Origin: Saprospiraceae bacterium
GTDB lineage: Bacteria > Bacteroidota > Bacteroidia > Chitinophagales > Saprospiraceae
Direction of reading: 5' to 3'
DNA: 64,000 nucleotides
NCBI GenBank assembly: GCA_016714085.1
Contig: JADJNW010000018.1
Location: forward strand, 89,725 to 153,724
In this document: piece by piece, positions 8,710 through 18,471 of the stretch
How the letters are laid out: each line of letters opens with the position of its first letter
Numbering within the stretch: the stretch's first letter is position 1
Program-made: the position numbers and the translations under genes
The notes under the pieces: model-generated
The model's input: the letters and a program-made list of their open reading frames with translations, nothing else
Told to the model about the DNA's origin: nothing
Database searches by the model: none

Positions 8710-11445
8710 ATGATGAAGCGACTTATACTTACCTTAATTGGGCTTTCAGTTATGACCGCAATGGTCAGCGCCCAGGTAGTAATTGAAGATTTTGAAGGTG
8801 GTCCTAAATTGACTTGGAATCCCTTTGGTGATGGCACTTTCAATGGCGCAGTAGCTAATCCTCCTGACGCCGATCCATTAGGAATCAATCCTAGTGCTGA
8901 AGTTGGTTCTTATACAAAATCTGGGGAACACGCTTTTAGCTTATTGATCGCTGTACTAGACCAGCCTTTGGATTTGACGACGAACAACAAATTCAAAATT
9001 CAAGTAAATGCACCGGTAGCAACTTCCTTTATTTTCAAACTGGAAGGTACAGGCGAATTTCTTGAAAAAAGAGCCAATATCGCTGTGCGCGACAAATGGA
9101 TCGAGTACACTTTTGATATAAGTGCGGCTGCGAGCTTTACGACGATTACGAAGATTATTATCTTTTTTGATCCGGGCGTAATGACTAGCACTGATACTTA
9201 TTTATTTGACAATATTGTAGCTTATCCTGCCGATGAATGTGCTGGCACAGTTCCTAACCCTGAGATTATCGATGATTTTGAATGCCAACGCAATGCGACT
9301 TATGGAAACCCAGGGTATTACGATATTTCAGTTGTGGATAATCCGGATCCAAGTGGCATTAATACCAGTTCGCAAGTAGGACAATATCGTGATACATCGG
9401 GTGCTTTTCATGCCTTGGTGATTAATTATGATAATCCGATTGATCTGACTGCACGCAATTTTATTAAACTGAAAGTTTGGGCGCCTAAAGCTGGTAGGTT
9501 GTTAGTGAAATTTGAAGGAGGTACTTCTGGTGCAAAAGAAAAGGATGCCCAAATAACAGAGTTAAATAAATGGGTAGAATATACGATTGATTTTAGTGAT
9601 CAAGCAGGTGCAAACCACAAGCAATTGGTTTTCTTCTTTAATGCAGGCGTTGCAGCTGAAGTGGGCGATATTTACTATGTCGATGATATTCAATTAGTTC
9701 CGAAGCCTGCGCTAGCGCCACTGGAAGATTTTGAGCCACAAAAATTGACTTGGGAATCTTTGCAGAGCAACCCAACCGTTTTCGGTACATTTAATGGCTC
9801 GATTACGAATCCAGATAAAACGGGCATCAATACAAGTGATAATGTAGGTTCTTATACCAAAGGATCTGCTATGGCAGGGGGATTGGAAGCATTTATAGGC
9901 GTAGTTGATCTTACAGAATTCCCTCAGCTTGATCTGCAAGTATGGGCACCAGAAGGGGCTACGAGTTTCACCATGCAATTGTCCAGCCCGTTGCAAGGCT
10001 TGAAATCTGTGACAAGAGATATTACCGAGACTCAAACTTGGACGCAGCTTTCTTTCAACTTTGAAGAATTCCAAACGATCACCGATTTTGAAAGTGTACG
10101 CTTGATTTTTGACGAAGGTCTTGCTTCCACGGCCACTTGGTATTTTGACAATCTCCGTCAAGGTGGTGCTACGGTAGATCCTTGCGAAGGCACAGTAGCC
10201 AATCCAACTTTTGTAGATGACTTTGATTGTCAGCGAAATACAGAAACGACTACCAGTGCTTTGAAGGTTATTCCTAACCCAAATCCTGGTGGCATCAATC
10301 CTGATCCGCTCGATAAAGTCGGTGAATATACCGATCCAATCGGAGAGCCTTTTGCAGCATTAGTCTATAACTATGGCGCAGCGGGTATCGATCTTTCTAC
10401 TTTCAATCAGCTTTCTTTGAAAATATGGTCGTCTAAAGCCGTACCAATGGGCTACAAGCTTGAGGGCGGTACTTCACCTGCTAAAGAAATTACTGATATG
10501 CCCATTACCACGACTAATGCCTGGGTCGAGTATGTAATTGACTTTAGCGATCAAGCAGCGGCAAACCATCAACGTTTGGTGATCTTCTTCAATTTTGCAG
10601 TAAGTAATACAGAAGCCGATGTTTACTATATTGACGACATTGAATGGAAGAGAAAACCAATCACAGGATGCGTATCTGATTTTGAAACCACAGCAACCTC
10701 GCTGCCAACATGGACTTATTTTGCGAATGGAGCTACTTTGAATCCGGTATTTGAGATTGTAGATAATCCAAATAAGAGTGGTGCCAACACAAGCGCCAAA
10801 GTTGGTATATTCCAGGAAGCTGCTGATGGCGAAACCTTTGCAGGTGCATTTGCCGATCCAACTGCACCATTATTATTAGGTGCAAGCCGTACCGTTCGCA
10901 TGAAGGTTTTGGCGGATGAGGCAAATACTTTTGTGCTGAAAATGGAAGGTGCGGTTGCTCCTGCTCCAAACTCCGGCGACATTATGGCAATGTACACAAC
11001 TCCTGGTCAGTGGCAAGAATTGACTTGGGATTATGCCAAAACACAAGGAGGCGCTGATATTCCAGTTGGGTCTCAGTATAAGCGTGTTACGATCATTCCA
11101 AACTTTGGTGTAACGCCAACGGAAACAAAGAACTATTACTTTGACGATCTTACAATGGGTGAAGGCTCTTGCGCAGCGACGACGGGCATTTTCGATCCTG
11201 TTAAAGTAGAAGCATTGAAAGTGTATCCGAATCCGGCTTACAACGAAGTATTAGTAGAAGGTTCAGAAAATATTCACCAGTTTGTAGTATTGAATGCGAT
11301 TGGACAAAAAATGGCGATTGTACAGCCAAATGGTCAGTCCAATTTGAGCATTACGCTGAGTCATTTAGATAAAGGTATGTACATCCTTGCCGGTTATGAC
11401 GAAGCGGGCAGACTGATTGCCAATGCGCGTTTTGTAAAACAATAA
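8710..11445 (+). CDS. Five-module repeat protein, likely surface glycan-binding, T9SS-sorted
   Basis: A 911-residue secreted protein (signal peptide to VSAQ). After it come five homologous beta-sandwich-like modules of 150-165 residues, each opening with [ED]DF[ED] at about residues 26, 188, 339, 503 and 656. Most close with a YYxDDI-type motif, the pattern of carbohydrate-binding jelly rolls. Modules 1 and 3 share LTW, GTFNG and VGSYTK. Modules 2 and 4 share the DDF[ED]CQRN opening and a VEY.IDFSDQA segment. The arrangement is therefore A-B-A-B plus a divergent fifth. The C-terminus (YPNPAYNE, then GMYILAGY) is a T9SS sorting domain. No catalytic motif is seen. Sitting between two glucanases, it probably holds the glucan at the cell surface, as SusE/F or SGBPs do; this is inference. 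Confidence 0.8.
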   Translation: MMKRLILTLIGLSVMTAMVSAQVVIEDFEGGPKLTWNPFGDGTFNGAVANPPDADPLGINPSAEVGSYTKSGEHAFSLLIAVLDQPLDLTTNNKFKIQVNAPVATSFIFKLEGTGEFLEKRANIAVRDKWIEYTFDISAAASFTTITKIIIFFDPGVMTSTDTYLFDNIVAYPADECAGTVPNPEIIDDFECQRNATYGNPGYYDISVVDNPDPSGINTSSQVGQYRDTSGAFHALVINYDNPIDLTARNFIKLKVWAPKAGRLLVKFEGGTSGAKEKDAQITELNKWVEYTIDFSDQAGANHKQLVFFFNAGVAAEVGDIYYVDDIQLVPKPALAPLEDFEPQKLTWESLQSNPTVFGTFNGSITNPDKTGINTSDNVGSYTKGSAMAGGLEAFIGVVDLTEFPQLDLQVWAPEGATSFTMQLSSPLQGLKSVTRDITETQTWTQLSFNFEEFQTITDFESVRLIFDEGLASTATWYFDNLRQGGATVDPCEGTVANPTFVDDFDCQRNTETTTSALKVIPNPNPGGINPDPLDKVGEYTDPIGEPFAALVYNYGAAGIDLSTFNQLSLKIWSSKAVPMGYKLEGGTSPAKEITDMPITTTNAWVEYVIDFSDQAAANHQRLVIFFNFAVSNTEADVYYIDDIEWKRKPITGCVSDFETTATSLPTWTYFANGATLNPVFEIVDNPNKSGANTSAKVGIFQEAADGETFAGAFADPTAPLLLGASRTVRMKVLADEANTFVLKMEGAVAPAPNSGDIMAMYTTPGQWQELTWDYAKTQGGADIPVGSQYKRVTIIPNFGVTPTETKNYYFDDLTMGEGSCAATTGIFDPVKVEALKVYPNPAYNEVLVEGSENIHQFVVLNAIGQKMAIVQPNGQSNLSITLSHLDKGMYILAGYDEAGRLIANARFVKQ

Positions 11446-11461
11446 TTGCGGTTTAATAGCA

Positions 11462-11494
11462 AAAGCTGACAGGGCCTCGGGCCCTGTCAGCTTT
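11462..11494 (+). terminator. Perfect 15-bp hairpin inside the PUL
   Basis: Arms at 11462-11476 and 11480-11494 are perfectly complementary, with a TCG loop. No T-run follows directly; the next T-tract starts about 16 bases on. It may be a partial terminator or an mRNA-stabilising or processing hairpin that sets the ratio of the binding protein to the downstream enzymes. Confidence 0.6.
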
Positions 11495-11535
11495 CCAATT
11501 CTTTGGTGATTTTTTAATATTTAAAAACCGCGAGC

Positions 11536-12921
11536 ATGAGAAGCTTTTTATTTACAATCATATTATTGCTTTTGGGGATGTCTTGCAATCAGCAAACAAC
11601 CTCTAATCCTCAGGTTCCAGCAAAAAATATAAAAACGACCAGCCTTGATTTAGACGATCTTCAACGTCGCACCTTCAATTATTTTTGGGAAACCGTAAAT
11701 ACTTACCCTTATCAAGTACTAGACCGTTATCCTAAGCTCAACTTTTCAAGTGTTGCAGCTACTGGCTTTGGCTTGACCAGCTATATCGTAGGTGCAGAGC
11801 GGGGTTTCGTCACACGTGAGCAAGCTGCGGATCGTATTCTGAAAACCTTACAAGTTTTGCGCGATTTGCCTCAAGGGCCTGATTCTACTGGCATAAGCGG
11901 TTACAAAGGATTTTATTACCATTTTTTAACCTTGGATAAAGCCCTGCGCTACCAAAAAGTAGAACTTTCTACGATTGATACTGGCTTACTCATGGCTGGT
12001 GTGCTGAGTGCAATGAGTTATTTCGATGGGAATAATGAAACCGAGCGACAAATCCGCGATATTGCCGACTTCCTTTATCGTCGGGTAGAATGGGATTGGG
12101 CGATGAATGACAAAGGCTCGATGAGTATGGGCTATCATCCTGAGCGTGGTTTTATTGATGCTTCCTGGCGTGGCTATAATGAAGCAATGGTGTTGTTGAT
12201 CATGGCAATTGCTTCACCTACACATCCTATCGCTCCTGAAAGCTGGGAAAAATGGACGTCTACCTACCAATGGGGAGAATATTATGGTCAGAAGCACGTG
12301 AACTTTGCGCCGCTTTTTGGGCATCAGTATTCGCATATGTATATTGATTTTCGGGGTATTCAGGATGAATATATGCGTCAAAAAGGAATTGATTATTTTG
12401 AAAATTCCAGACGCGCGACATACGCCAACTGGGCTTATTGCAAATCAAATCCTGGCGGTTATGTCGGTTATAGTGATAAAGTTTGGGGGCTAACAGCTTG
12501 TGACGGTCCCGGCAATCAAAATAAAACAAATCCAAATATCTCTTTCTGGACATACCGCGCACGCGGCGCTTCTCAATGGCATGTAGTAGATGATGGGACG
12601 ATCTCGCCAACAGCTGCCGGAGGTTCAATTCCTTTTGCCCCTGAGATTTGCATTCCTGCTTTGGATGAAATGCACCGATTGTATGGTGAAAAATTATACG
12701 ACAAGTACGGCTTCAAAGATGCTTTTAATCTGACGATTGAGTACGAAGATGGCACAAAAGGCTGGTTTGATACAGATTATATTGGAATTGACCAAGGTCC
12801 AATTCTAATTCAGTTAGAAAATTATCGTTCGGAATTGGTCTGGAATATCATGAAAAAGAACAAATACATCGTGGACGGCTTAAAAAAAGCTGGATTTACG
12901 GGTGGTTGGTTGGATAAATAA
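11536..12921 (+). CDS. GH144-type glucanase, lipoprotein
   Basis: A 461-residue paralogue of the catalytic domain of the upstream enzyme, without the N-terminal modules or sorting domain. A type II signal (LLLLGMSC) puts the lipidated Cys at residue 17, so it should be anchored in a membrane, either in the periplasm or surface-exposed. Conserved blocks: TFNYFWE, ATGFGLTSY, GERGF-like turns (AERGFVTREQ), RGYNEAM, GLTACDGP, DDGTISPTAAGGSIPF, YGFKDAFN and GIDQGPI. An insertion relative to its paralogue precedes the DDGTISPTA block (around residues 325-350) and could change the substrate-binding cleft. Together with the T9SS form it gives the locus two GH144-type enzymes at different sites. Confidence 0.87.
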   Translation: MRSFLFTIILLLLGMSCNQQTTSNPQVPAKNIKTTSLDLDDLQRRTFNYFWETVNTYPYQVLDRYPKLNFSSVAATGFGLTSYIVGAERGFVTREQAADRILKTLQVLRDLPQGPDSTGISGYKGFYYHFLTLDKALRYQKVELSTIDTGLLMAGVLSAMSYFDGNNETERQIRDIADFLYRRVEWDWAMNDKGSMSMGYHPERGFIDASWRGYNEAMVLLIMAIASPTHPIAPESWEKWTSTYQWGEYYGQKHVNFAPLFGHQYSHMYIDFRGIQDEYMRQKGIDYFENSRRATYANWAYCKSNPGGYVGYSDKVWGLTACDGPGNQNKTNPNISFWTYRARGASQWHVVDDGTISPTAAGGSIPFAPEICIPALDEMHRLYGEKLYDKYGFKDAFNLTIEYEDGTKGWFDTDYIGIDQGPILIQLENYRSELVWNIMKKNKYIVDGLKKAGFTGGWLDK

Positions 12922-12935
12922 TATTGTTATCAGTT

Positions 12936-13000
12936 ATTGGTTATCTGGCACTTTTCTCGCTTAATTAATTGCCCAAATAACGGTTAACCGATAACCCAAT
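12936..13000. repeat. Intergenic inverted repeat
   Basis: ATTGGTTATC (12936-12945) faces GATAACCCAAT (12990-13000), one base from a perfect match. A perfect 10-bp palindrome, CGGTTAACCG, lies inside at 12981-12990. It fills the gap between the lipoprotein GH144 gene and the GH3 gene. It may be an mRNA hairpin or a degenerate extragenic repeat. Confidence 0.45.
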
Positions 13001-13015
13001 GTAAACTCCTTAGTT

Positions 13016-15241
13016 ATGAAACAATTATCAAAAATTTTAGTAGCAATTCTGTTGCTGTCTAATACGCTGCTTTCTGCCCAAAATAGGAGCGAAGCGGAGA
13101 TTGATCATAAAATAGACTCCTTGCTGGCATTGATGACCCTGGAAGAAAAAGTAGGGCAACTTACGCTATTCACCAGTGACTGGGATGTAACAGGCCCAAC
13201 GATCCGTGCTAACTACAAAAACGACATTCAATCGGGTCGCTGCGGCAATATTTTCAATGCACATACCGCCAAATACAACCGAGAATTACAAAGAATTGCG
13301 GTAGAAGAAACACGCATGAAAATCCCATTGCTTTTTGGTTATGACGTGATCCACGGTTATAAAACGATTTTTCCAATCCCTCTGGGAGAGGCGGCAAGCT
13401 GGGATTTGGCAGCTATTGAGAAAGGCTCAAGGATTGCAGCAATTGAAGCTACAGCAGCAGGTTTACATTGGACATTCGCTCCGATGGTAGACATCGCACG
13501 CGATCCTCGCTGGGGGCGCATCATGGAAGGTGCAGGCGAAGACCCTTATCTTGGTTCGCTCATTGCTGTCGCTAGGGTTCGAGGATTTCAGGGAGATGAC
13601 ATTAGCGCAAATAATACGATGTTGGCTTGTGTGAAGCACTTCGCAGCTTACGGTGCAGCCCAGGCCGGCCGTGATTATCACACGGTAGATATGTCGGAAC
13701 GGATGCTACGCGATCAATACCTGTCACCTTACAAAGCCGCCATTGACGCGGGTGCTTATACGGTGATGACTTCTTTTAATGAATACGATGGCGTGCCAGC
13801 TACAGGGAATTCCTTTTTACTCAGGGATATCTTGCGCGATGAATGGGGATTTAAAGGATTTGTGGTGACCGATTATACCTCGATCAATGAGATGATTCCA
13901 CACGGAATTGTTGCGAATGAGAAAGAGGCCGGGGAACTGTCTTTAAATGCTGGCGTGGATATGGATATGCAGGGCGCAGTTTATTATAATTATCTAAAAG
14001 AATTATTGAAAGAAAACCGCATCAATATGGTCCAAATCGACCAGTCGGTGCGGTATATCCTGAGAACCAAGTACTTACTCGGACTTTTTGATGACCCTTA
14101 TCGCTACAGTGACGAAGCGCGTCAACAAAGATTATTATTAGCGCCAGAACACCAGGAAGCCGCTCGCGACGTGGCTCGCAAGTCAATTGTGCTATTAAAA
14201 AATGATAAAAATACTTTGCCGCTTTCCAAAAGTGTCAAAACCTTAGCGGTGATTGGGCCATTGGCAGATAATAAAACTGAGCTCAAAGCAGCATGGTCGG
14301 GCGCAGGCGAAGACCAACATAGCGTCAGCCTTTTGACTGGGTTGAAAGATAAACTGGGTAATGGAGTTAAAATTAATCATGCCCAGGGCTGCGATTTTGA
14401 AGGCACCGATAAATCAGGATTCAAGGCAGCGATAGACTTAGCGAAAAAATCAGATGTAGTGATCGTTGCTGTTGGTGAACGCGCTTCGATGAGCGGTGAA
14501 GCTGCTAGCCGTGCGCATATTACTTTGCCTGGGGTACAGTCGGATTTGATAAAAGAGTTGGTGGCTACTGGTAAGCCGGTGGTAGTAGTATTAATGAACG
14601 GCCGCCCTTTGGCAATCCCTGAGATCGATGCGATTGCTCCTGCAATTCTGGAAACCTGGTTCTTGGGAACACAAGCGGGGCCTGCTATTGCAGATGTGCT
14701 TTTCGGAGATTACAATCCAAGTGGTAAACTTCCTGTGACTTTTCCGCGCAACGAAGGGCAAATTCCGATTCATTACAACATGAAAAACACGGGCCGTCCA
14801 ATGGATCCTAACAACAAGTACACTAGTAAATACCTGGATTCGCCGAATACACCTTTGTACCCCTTTGGTTATGGATTGAGTTACACCACTTTTACATATT
14901 CTGATATTAAAGTAAATAAAGAAGTTTTCACGCCACGCGAAGAGCTCAAAATCAATGTGACGGTGAGTAATACTGGCAAACGTGATGGGGAAGAAGTTGT
15001 ACAATTGTATGTCCGGGATTTGGTAGGAAGTGTGACCCGACCCGTGAAGGAGTTGAAAGGCTTTCAAAAAATGATGCTAAAAGCAGGCGAATCAAAAGAA
15101 GTGACTTTTACCTTGACTGCAAATGATCTGAAATTCTACAATCGACAAATGAATTTTACATACGAACCTGGTGATTTTGAGCTCTTTATTGGAACGAATT
15201 CCGCTGATACAAAATCAAGGAAAGTGAAGTTAGTAGAATAA
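13016..15241 (+). CDS. bglX: GH3 beta-glucosidase (BglX-like)
   Basis: A 741-residue periplasmic glycoside hydrolase with a signal peptide ending LLSAQ. It has the usual GH3 layout: N-terminal barrel with RDPRWGR and KHFAAYG, a sandwich domain, and a C-terminal Fn3-like domain starting near PREELKINVTV. The nucleophile is expected at D286 in FVVTDYTSI (many relatives have SDW here). The acid/base is expected at E495 in SGEAASRAHITLPG. It should remove non-reducing-end glucose from imported oligosaccharides. In this locus the likely substrates are sophorose-type beta-1,2-linked glucans, because GH3 enzymes are known partners of GH144, but BglX relatives accept several linkages. Confidence 0.9.
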   Translation: MKQLSKILVAILLLSNTLLSAQNRSEAEIDHKIDSLLALMTLEEKVGQLTLFTSDWDVTGPTIRANYKNDIQSGRCGNIFNAHTAKYNRELQRIAVEETRMKIPLLFGYDVIHGYKTIFPIPLGEAASWDLAAIEKGSRIAAIEATAAGLHWTFAPMVDIARDPRWGRIMEGAGEDPYLGSLIAVARVRGFQGDDISANNTMLACVKHFAAYGAAQAGRDYHTVDMSERMLRDQYLSPYKAAIDAGAYTVMTSFNEYDGVPATGNSFLLRDILRDEWGFKGFVVTDYTSINEMIPHGIVANEKEAGELSLNAGVDMDMQGAVYYNYLKELLKENRINMVQIDQSVRYILRTKYLLGLFDDPYRYSDEARQQRLLLAPEHQEAARDVARKSIVLLKNDKNTLPLSKSVKTLAVIGPLADNKTELKAAWSGAGEDQHSVSLLTGLKDKLGNGVKINHAQGCDFEGTDKSGFKAAIDLAKKSDVVIVAVGERASMSGEAASRAHITLPGVQSDLIKELVATGKPVVVVLMNGRPLAIPEIDAIAPAILETWFLGTQAGPAIADVLFGDYNPSGKLPVTFPRNEGQIPIHYNMKNTGRPMDPNNKYTSKYLDSPNTPLYPFGYGLSYTTFTYSDIKVNKEVFTPREELKINVTVSNTGKRDGEEVVQLYVRDLVGSVTRPVKELKGFQKMMLKAGESKEVTFTLTANDLKFYNRQMNFTYEPGDFELFIGTNSADTKSRKVKLVE

Positions 15242-15336
15242 AATTTTTGCTACAAGTAGCAAGAAACAAGCGACAAGGTTATCGATAGCGTTTCTTGTGG
15301 CTGCTGCTTGCTTCTTATAAAATTAAACTTAAGCTG

Positions 15337-18300
15337 ATGAAAGTACGAATCACAAACCACTGGAAATTTTCCATACTAAAAACAGGAGCATTTTTATGTT
15401 TCCTATTATTTGGTGTGGTAGCCTTTGGGCAAATAAATGTGCGAGGTACCGTAACTGCCTCCAACACTGGGGAGACGCTTATCGGCGCCAATATTCAAAT
15501 AAAAAACTCGACTGTTGGCGTTGTTACTGATATTGATGGAACTTACGAAATACAAGTACCCGATGCTAATTCAGTATTAGTAGTTTCTTATATTGGATAT
15601 CAGACAACAGAGATAGCCGTCAATGGCCGCAGTGCAATTGATATAGCAATGGAACTCGACGCTGGACTATTGGAAGAAGTAGTGGTGATTGGTTATGGCG
15701 CACAACGAAAAGGCGACCTTACCGGTGCTGTAGCTACTGTAAAAGGGGATGAATTATCAAAATTGCCGACGTCTTCGGTGGAGCAAAGCTTACAAGGGAA
15801 AGTGCCTGGTGTTCAAGTAGTTAATACTTCCGGCCAACCCGGTGCAGGCGCGGTAGTGCGGATTCGCGGTATCGGTACATTGAATAATTCAAATCCATTA
15901 TATGTAGTGGATGGTGTTATTCTATCGGGTATTGATATCAATTCTGTCATTAGCCCCAACGATATTGAGACGATCAGCGTGTTGAAGGATGCTTCCGCAA
16001 CAGCGATCTATGGTGCGCGCGGCGCGAATGGTGTCGTATTGATTACTACCAAAAAAGGAACGGCAGTAGGCGAATCAAGGATTTCTTTTTCCACTTATTA
16101 CGGCTCGCAAGAGATTGTAAAAACGATTCCGTTAACCAATGCTACCGAGTATGCCATATTAGCGAATGAAATTGCTAAAAACGAGTCCAACAATCCAAAC
16201 GCCACAGGGCCTTTCCCAGACCCCAATGCACTTGGAGAAGGAACGGATTGGCAAAAGGAAGTCTATCAATCCGCGCCAATTCAGAATTATAACCTTTCTT
16301 TCAGTGGCGCTTCTGAAAAGATTTCTTACACGGTCAGCGGCGATTATTTTGATCAGGAAGGGATTATTCCCGGTTCTGTTTATAATCGTTTGACGGTGCG
16401 CGCCAATACCGATTACAAAATCAAAGACTATTTAAATATTGGTCATAACCTTGCTTTTATCAAAGAAAAAAATGATTTCTCGCCGGGAGTCGTTGGAAAT
16501 ACTTACCGCGCTGATCCGACAGTGGTAGGCTTTAAAGATGGCGTTTATGGCAATACTTCTACGCGTTCTTCGGTCGGCAATCCTTTAGGGCAATTGGAAT
16601 ATGAAAATGATAATAAAGCAGAGAGAGAAGTTCTGGTAGGCAATGTTTATGCGGATTTGAAATTTTTGAAAAGCTTTACTTTGCGCAGCAGTTTTGGCGT
16701 GAATATCCTTCGGGGGCGTTCTCAAAATTTTGTACCTGAATTTTTTGTCAGTGCACAGCAGCAGCGTTTGGTCAATTCATTAAGTCTTTCAAAGATTGAA
16801 GTAAGCAACTGGCTTTGGGAAAATACGCTTACCTATAATAAGGATTGGGAAAATTTAAGGCTAACGGTTTTAGGCGGTATCACAGCACAAGACAATTATT
16901 TCGAGTCTTTATCTGGCTCCGCACAGAATTTTCCTTTTGAAGAAGAAGCTTTGAGGTTCATTCCGCTTTCTGATCTTGATAGCCGAACCATTACAAATGG
17001 CGCCTCTTCTTTCAGCATGGTGTCTTATCTTTTTAGAGTGAACACTACCGTTTTCGATCGGTATCTGCTCACAGCTACTTTACGGGCAGACGGATCTTCT
17101 CGTTTTGGCGCTAATAATCGTTTTGGCTATTTCCCATCTTTTGCTTTGGGTTGGAGAATCACCGATGAGCCATTCATGGAAGACCAGACGCTTTTCAGCA
17201 ATCTTAAACTCCGCGCAGGTTGGGGACAAACTGGTAACGACCAATTAGGTAGCGATTATGCCAGCAAAGCGCTCATTGCATCTCAGTTGTATGCAGTGCT
17301 TGGAACTACCGAAACCATTTACAATGGCGCAACCATCACGGCTTTATCCAATCCTGATTTAAAATGGGAAAGCACTTCGCAAACCAATATTGGTTTTGAA
17401 ATTGGTTTCCTGAAAAACCGATTGCTCGCAGAGGTTGATTACTATGTAAGAACGACGAATGATATTTTGTATGCAGTACCGATTCCCGGCTCGGTTGGTT
17501 TGAGCGCAGCTCCAATAGTGAATGCCGCCGAAGTGCGCAACAAAGGGGTTGATCTATTGTTAACCTGGCAGGATCAAAAATCTGATTTTGGTTATAGCAT
17601 CACCTTGACGGGTTCTACGATTGAAAATGAAGTACTCAAATTGAGCAGCGGCGAGAATGAAATTCGTTCAGGTGGTTTAGGATTTGGCGGTGAATTAGGA
17701 TCTATCACAAGAGCGGGTATCCCGATTGGTTCTTTCTTCGGATACGAGATCGATGGCGTTATTCAAACCCAGGAAGAATTAGATGCTTTGAATGCAACAG
17801 CGAGAGAATTGACGGGTAGCCCAAGTGCTTACTGGCGCAGTTCCAATACGCGTCCTGGCGATTTGAAATTCCGCGACTTGAATAATGATGGCATCATCAA
17901 TGGCGACGACCGTACCATTTTGGGCAGTCCAATTCCTGATATCATCTTCGGATTAAATTTATCCGTTGATTACAAAGGCATTGCCCTATCCGTGAATCTT
18001 GCGGGACAATCGGGGAATGAAATCATCAACTCCAAAAAAATGGCGCGATTCAATACGCCTAATTTCGAGCGCTCTTACCTCGATCGTTGGACGGGGCCTG
18101 GCACGAGCAACAGCGAGCCACGGGTGACCAATAGTGGCGATAATTACTTATTAACGCCTCGATTCATTGAAAACGGTTCATTTGCATCTATCCGAAACGT
18201 ACAATTGAGCTATGATTTACCCAAATCTATTTTGCAAAAAATGAGGCTGACCAAATTGCAAGTATATGTCGCCGGATCAAACCTGGTTTATTTGACCGAT

Positions 18301-18414
18301 TACTCTGGCTACAATCCTGAAGTTTTCAGCGATAGCCCTTTCAATGCAGGTATCGACGCAGGAAGCTATCCGATTTCCCGACTATACACTTTTGGTCTGA
18401 AAGCATCATTCTAA
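15337..18414 (+). CDS. SusC/RagA family TonB-linked outer membrane transporter
   Basis: A 1025-residue outer-membrane barrel that imports oligosaccharides together with the SusD lid. The ATG at 15337 (MKVRITNHW) precedes the signal sequence; the frame is open upstream to a TTG at 15295, without signal-peptide character. An N-terminal carboxypeptidase-like regulatory domain starts INVRGTV. It is followed by the SusC signature EEVVVIGYGAQRKGDLTGAV, the plug with RIRGIGTL and YVVDGV, and the LKDASATAIYGARGANGV block. The barrel ends with a terminal aromatic strand (TFGLKASF). SusC and SusD being last in the operon, after the enzymes, is less common than SusCD-first layouts. Confidence 0.95.
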   Translation: MKVRITNHWKFSILKTGAFLCFLLFGVVAFGQINVRGTVTASNTGETLIGANIQIKNSTVGVVTDIDGTYEIQVPDANSVLVVSYIGYQTTEIAVNGRSAIDIAMELDAGLLEEVVVIGYGAQRKGDLTGAVATVKGDELSKLPTSSVEQSLQGKVPGVQVVNTSGQPGAGAVVRIRGIGTLNNSNPLYVVDGVILSGIDINSVISPNDIETISVLKDASATAIYGARGANGVVLITTKKGTAVGESRISFSTYYGSQEIVKTIPLTNATEYAILANEIAKNESNNPNATGPFPDPNALGEGTDWQKEVYQSAPIQNYNLSFSGASEKISYTVSGDYFDQEGIIPGSVYNRLTVRANTDYKIKDYLNIGHNLAFIKEKNDFSPGVVGNTYRADPTVVGFKDGVYGNTSTRSSVGNPLGQLEYENDNKAEREVLVGNVYADLKFLKSFTLRSSFGVNILRGRSQNFVPEFFVSAQQQRLVNSLSLSKIEVSNWLWENTLTYNKDWENLRLTVLGGITAQDNYFESLSGSAQNFPFEEEALRFIPLSDLDSRTITNGASSFSMVSYLFRVNTTVFDRYLLTATLRADGSSRFGANNRFGYFPSFALGWRITDEPFMEDQTLFSNLKLRAGWGQTGNDQLGSDYASKALIASQLYAVLGTTETIYNGATITALSNPDLKWESTSQTNIGFEIGFLKNRLLAEVDYYVRTTNDILYAVPIPGSVGLSAAPIVNAAEVRNKGVDLLLTWQDQKSDFGYSITLTGSTIENEVLKLSSGENEIRSGGLGFGGELGSITRAGIPIGSFFGYEIDGVIQTQEELDALNATARELTGSPSAYWRSSNTRPGDLKFRDLNNDGIINGDDRTILGSPIPDIIFGLNLSVDYKGIALSVNLAGQSGNEIINSKKMARFNTPNFERSYLDRWTGPGTSNSEPRVTNSGDNYLLTPRFIENGSFASIRNVQLSYDLPKSILQKMRLTKLQVYVAGSNLVYLTDYSGYNPEVFSDSPFNAGIDAGSYPISRLYTFGLKASF

Positions 18415-18471
18415 GCGATTTTTATTGATTGGAATGGGCATTTTTTGTAAATTATCTTAAAATATTTTGTC

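Noticed and set aside
9712..10161. 149-residue minus-strand frame inside the five-module binding protein
   Set aside because: It is antisense to well-conserved modules, with no domain or signal; a shadow frame.
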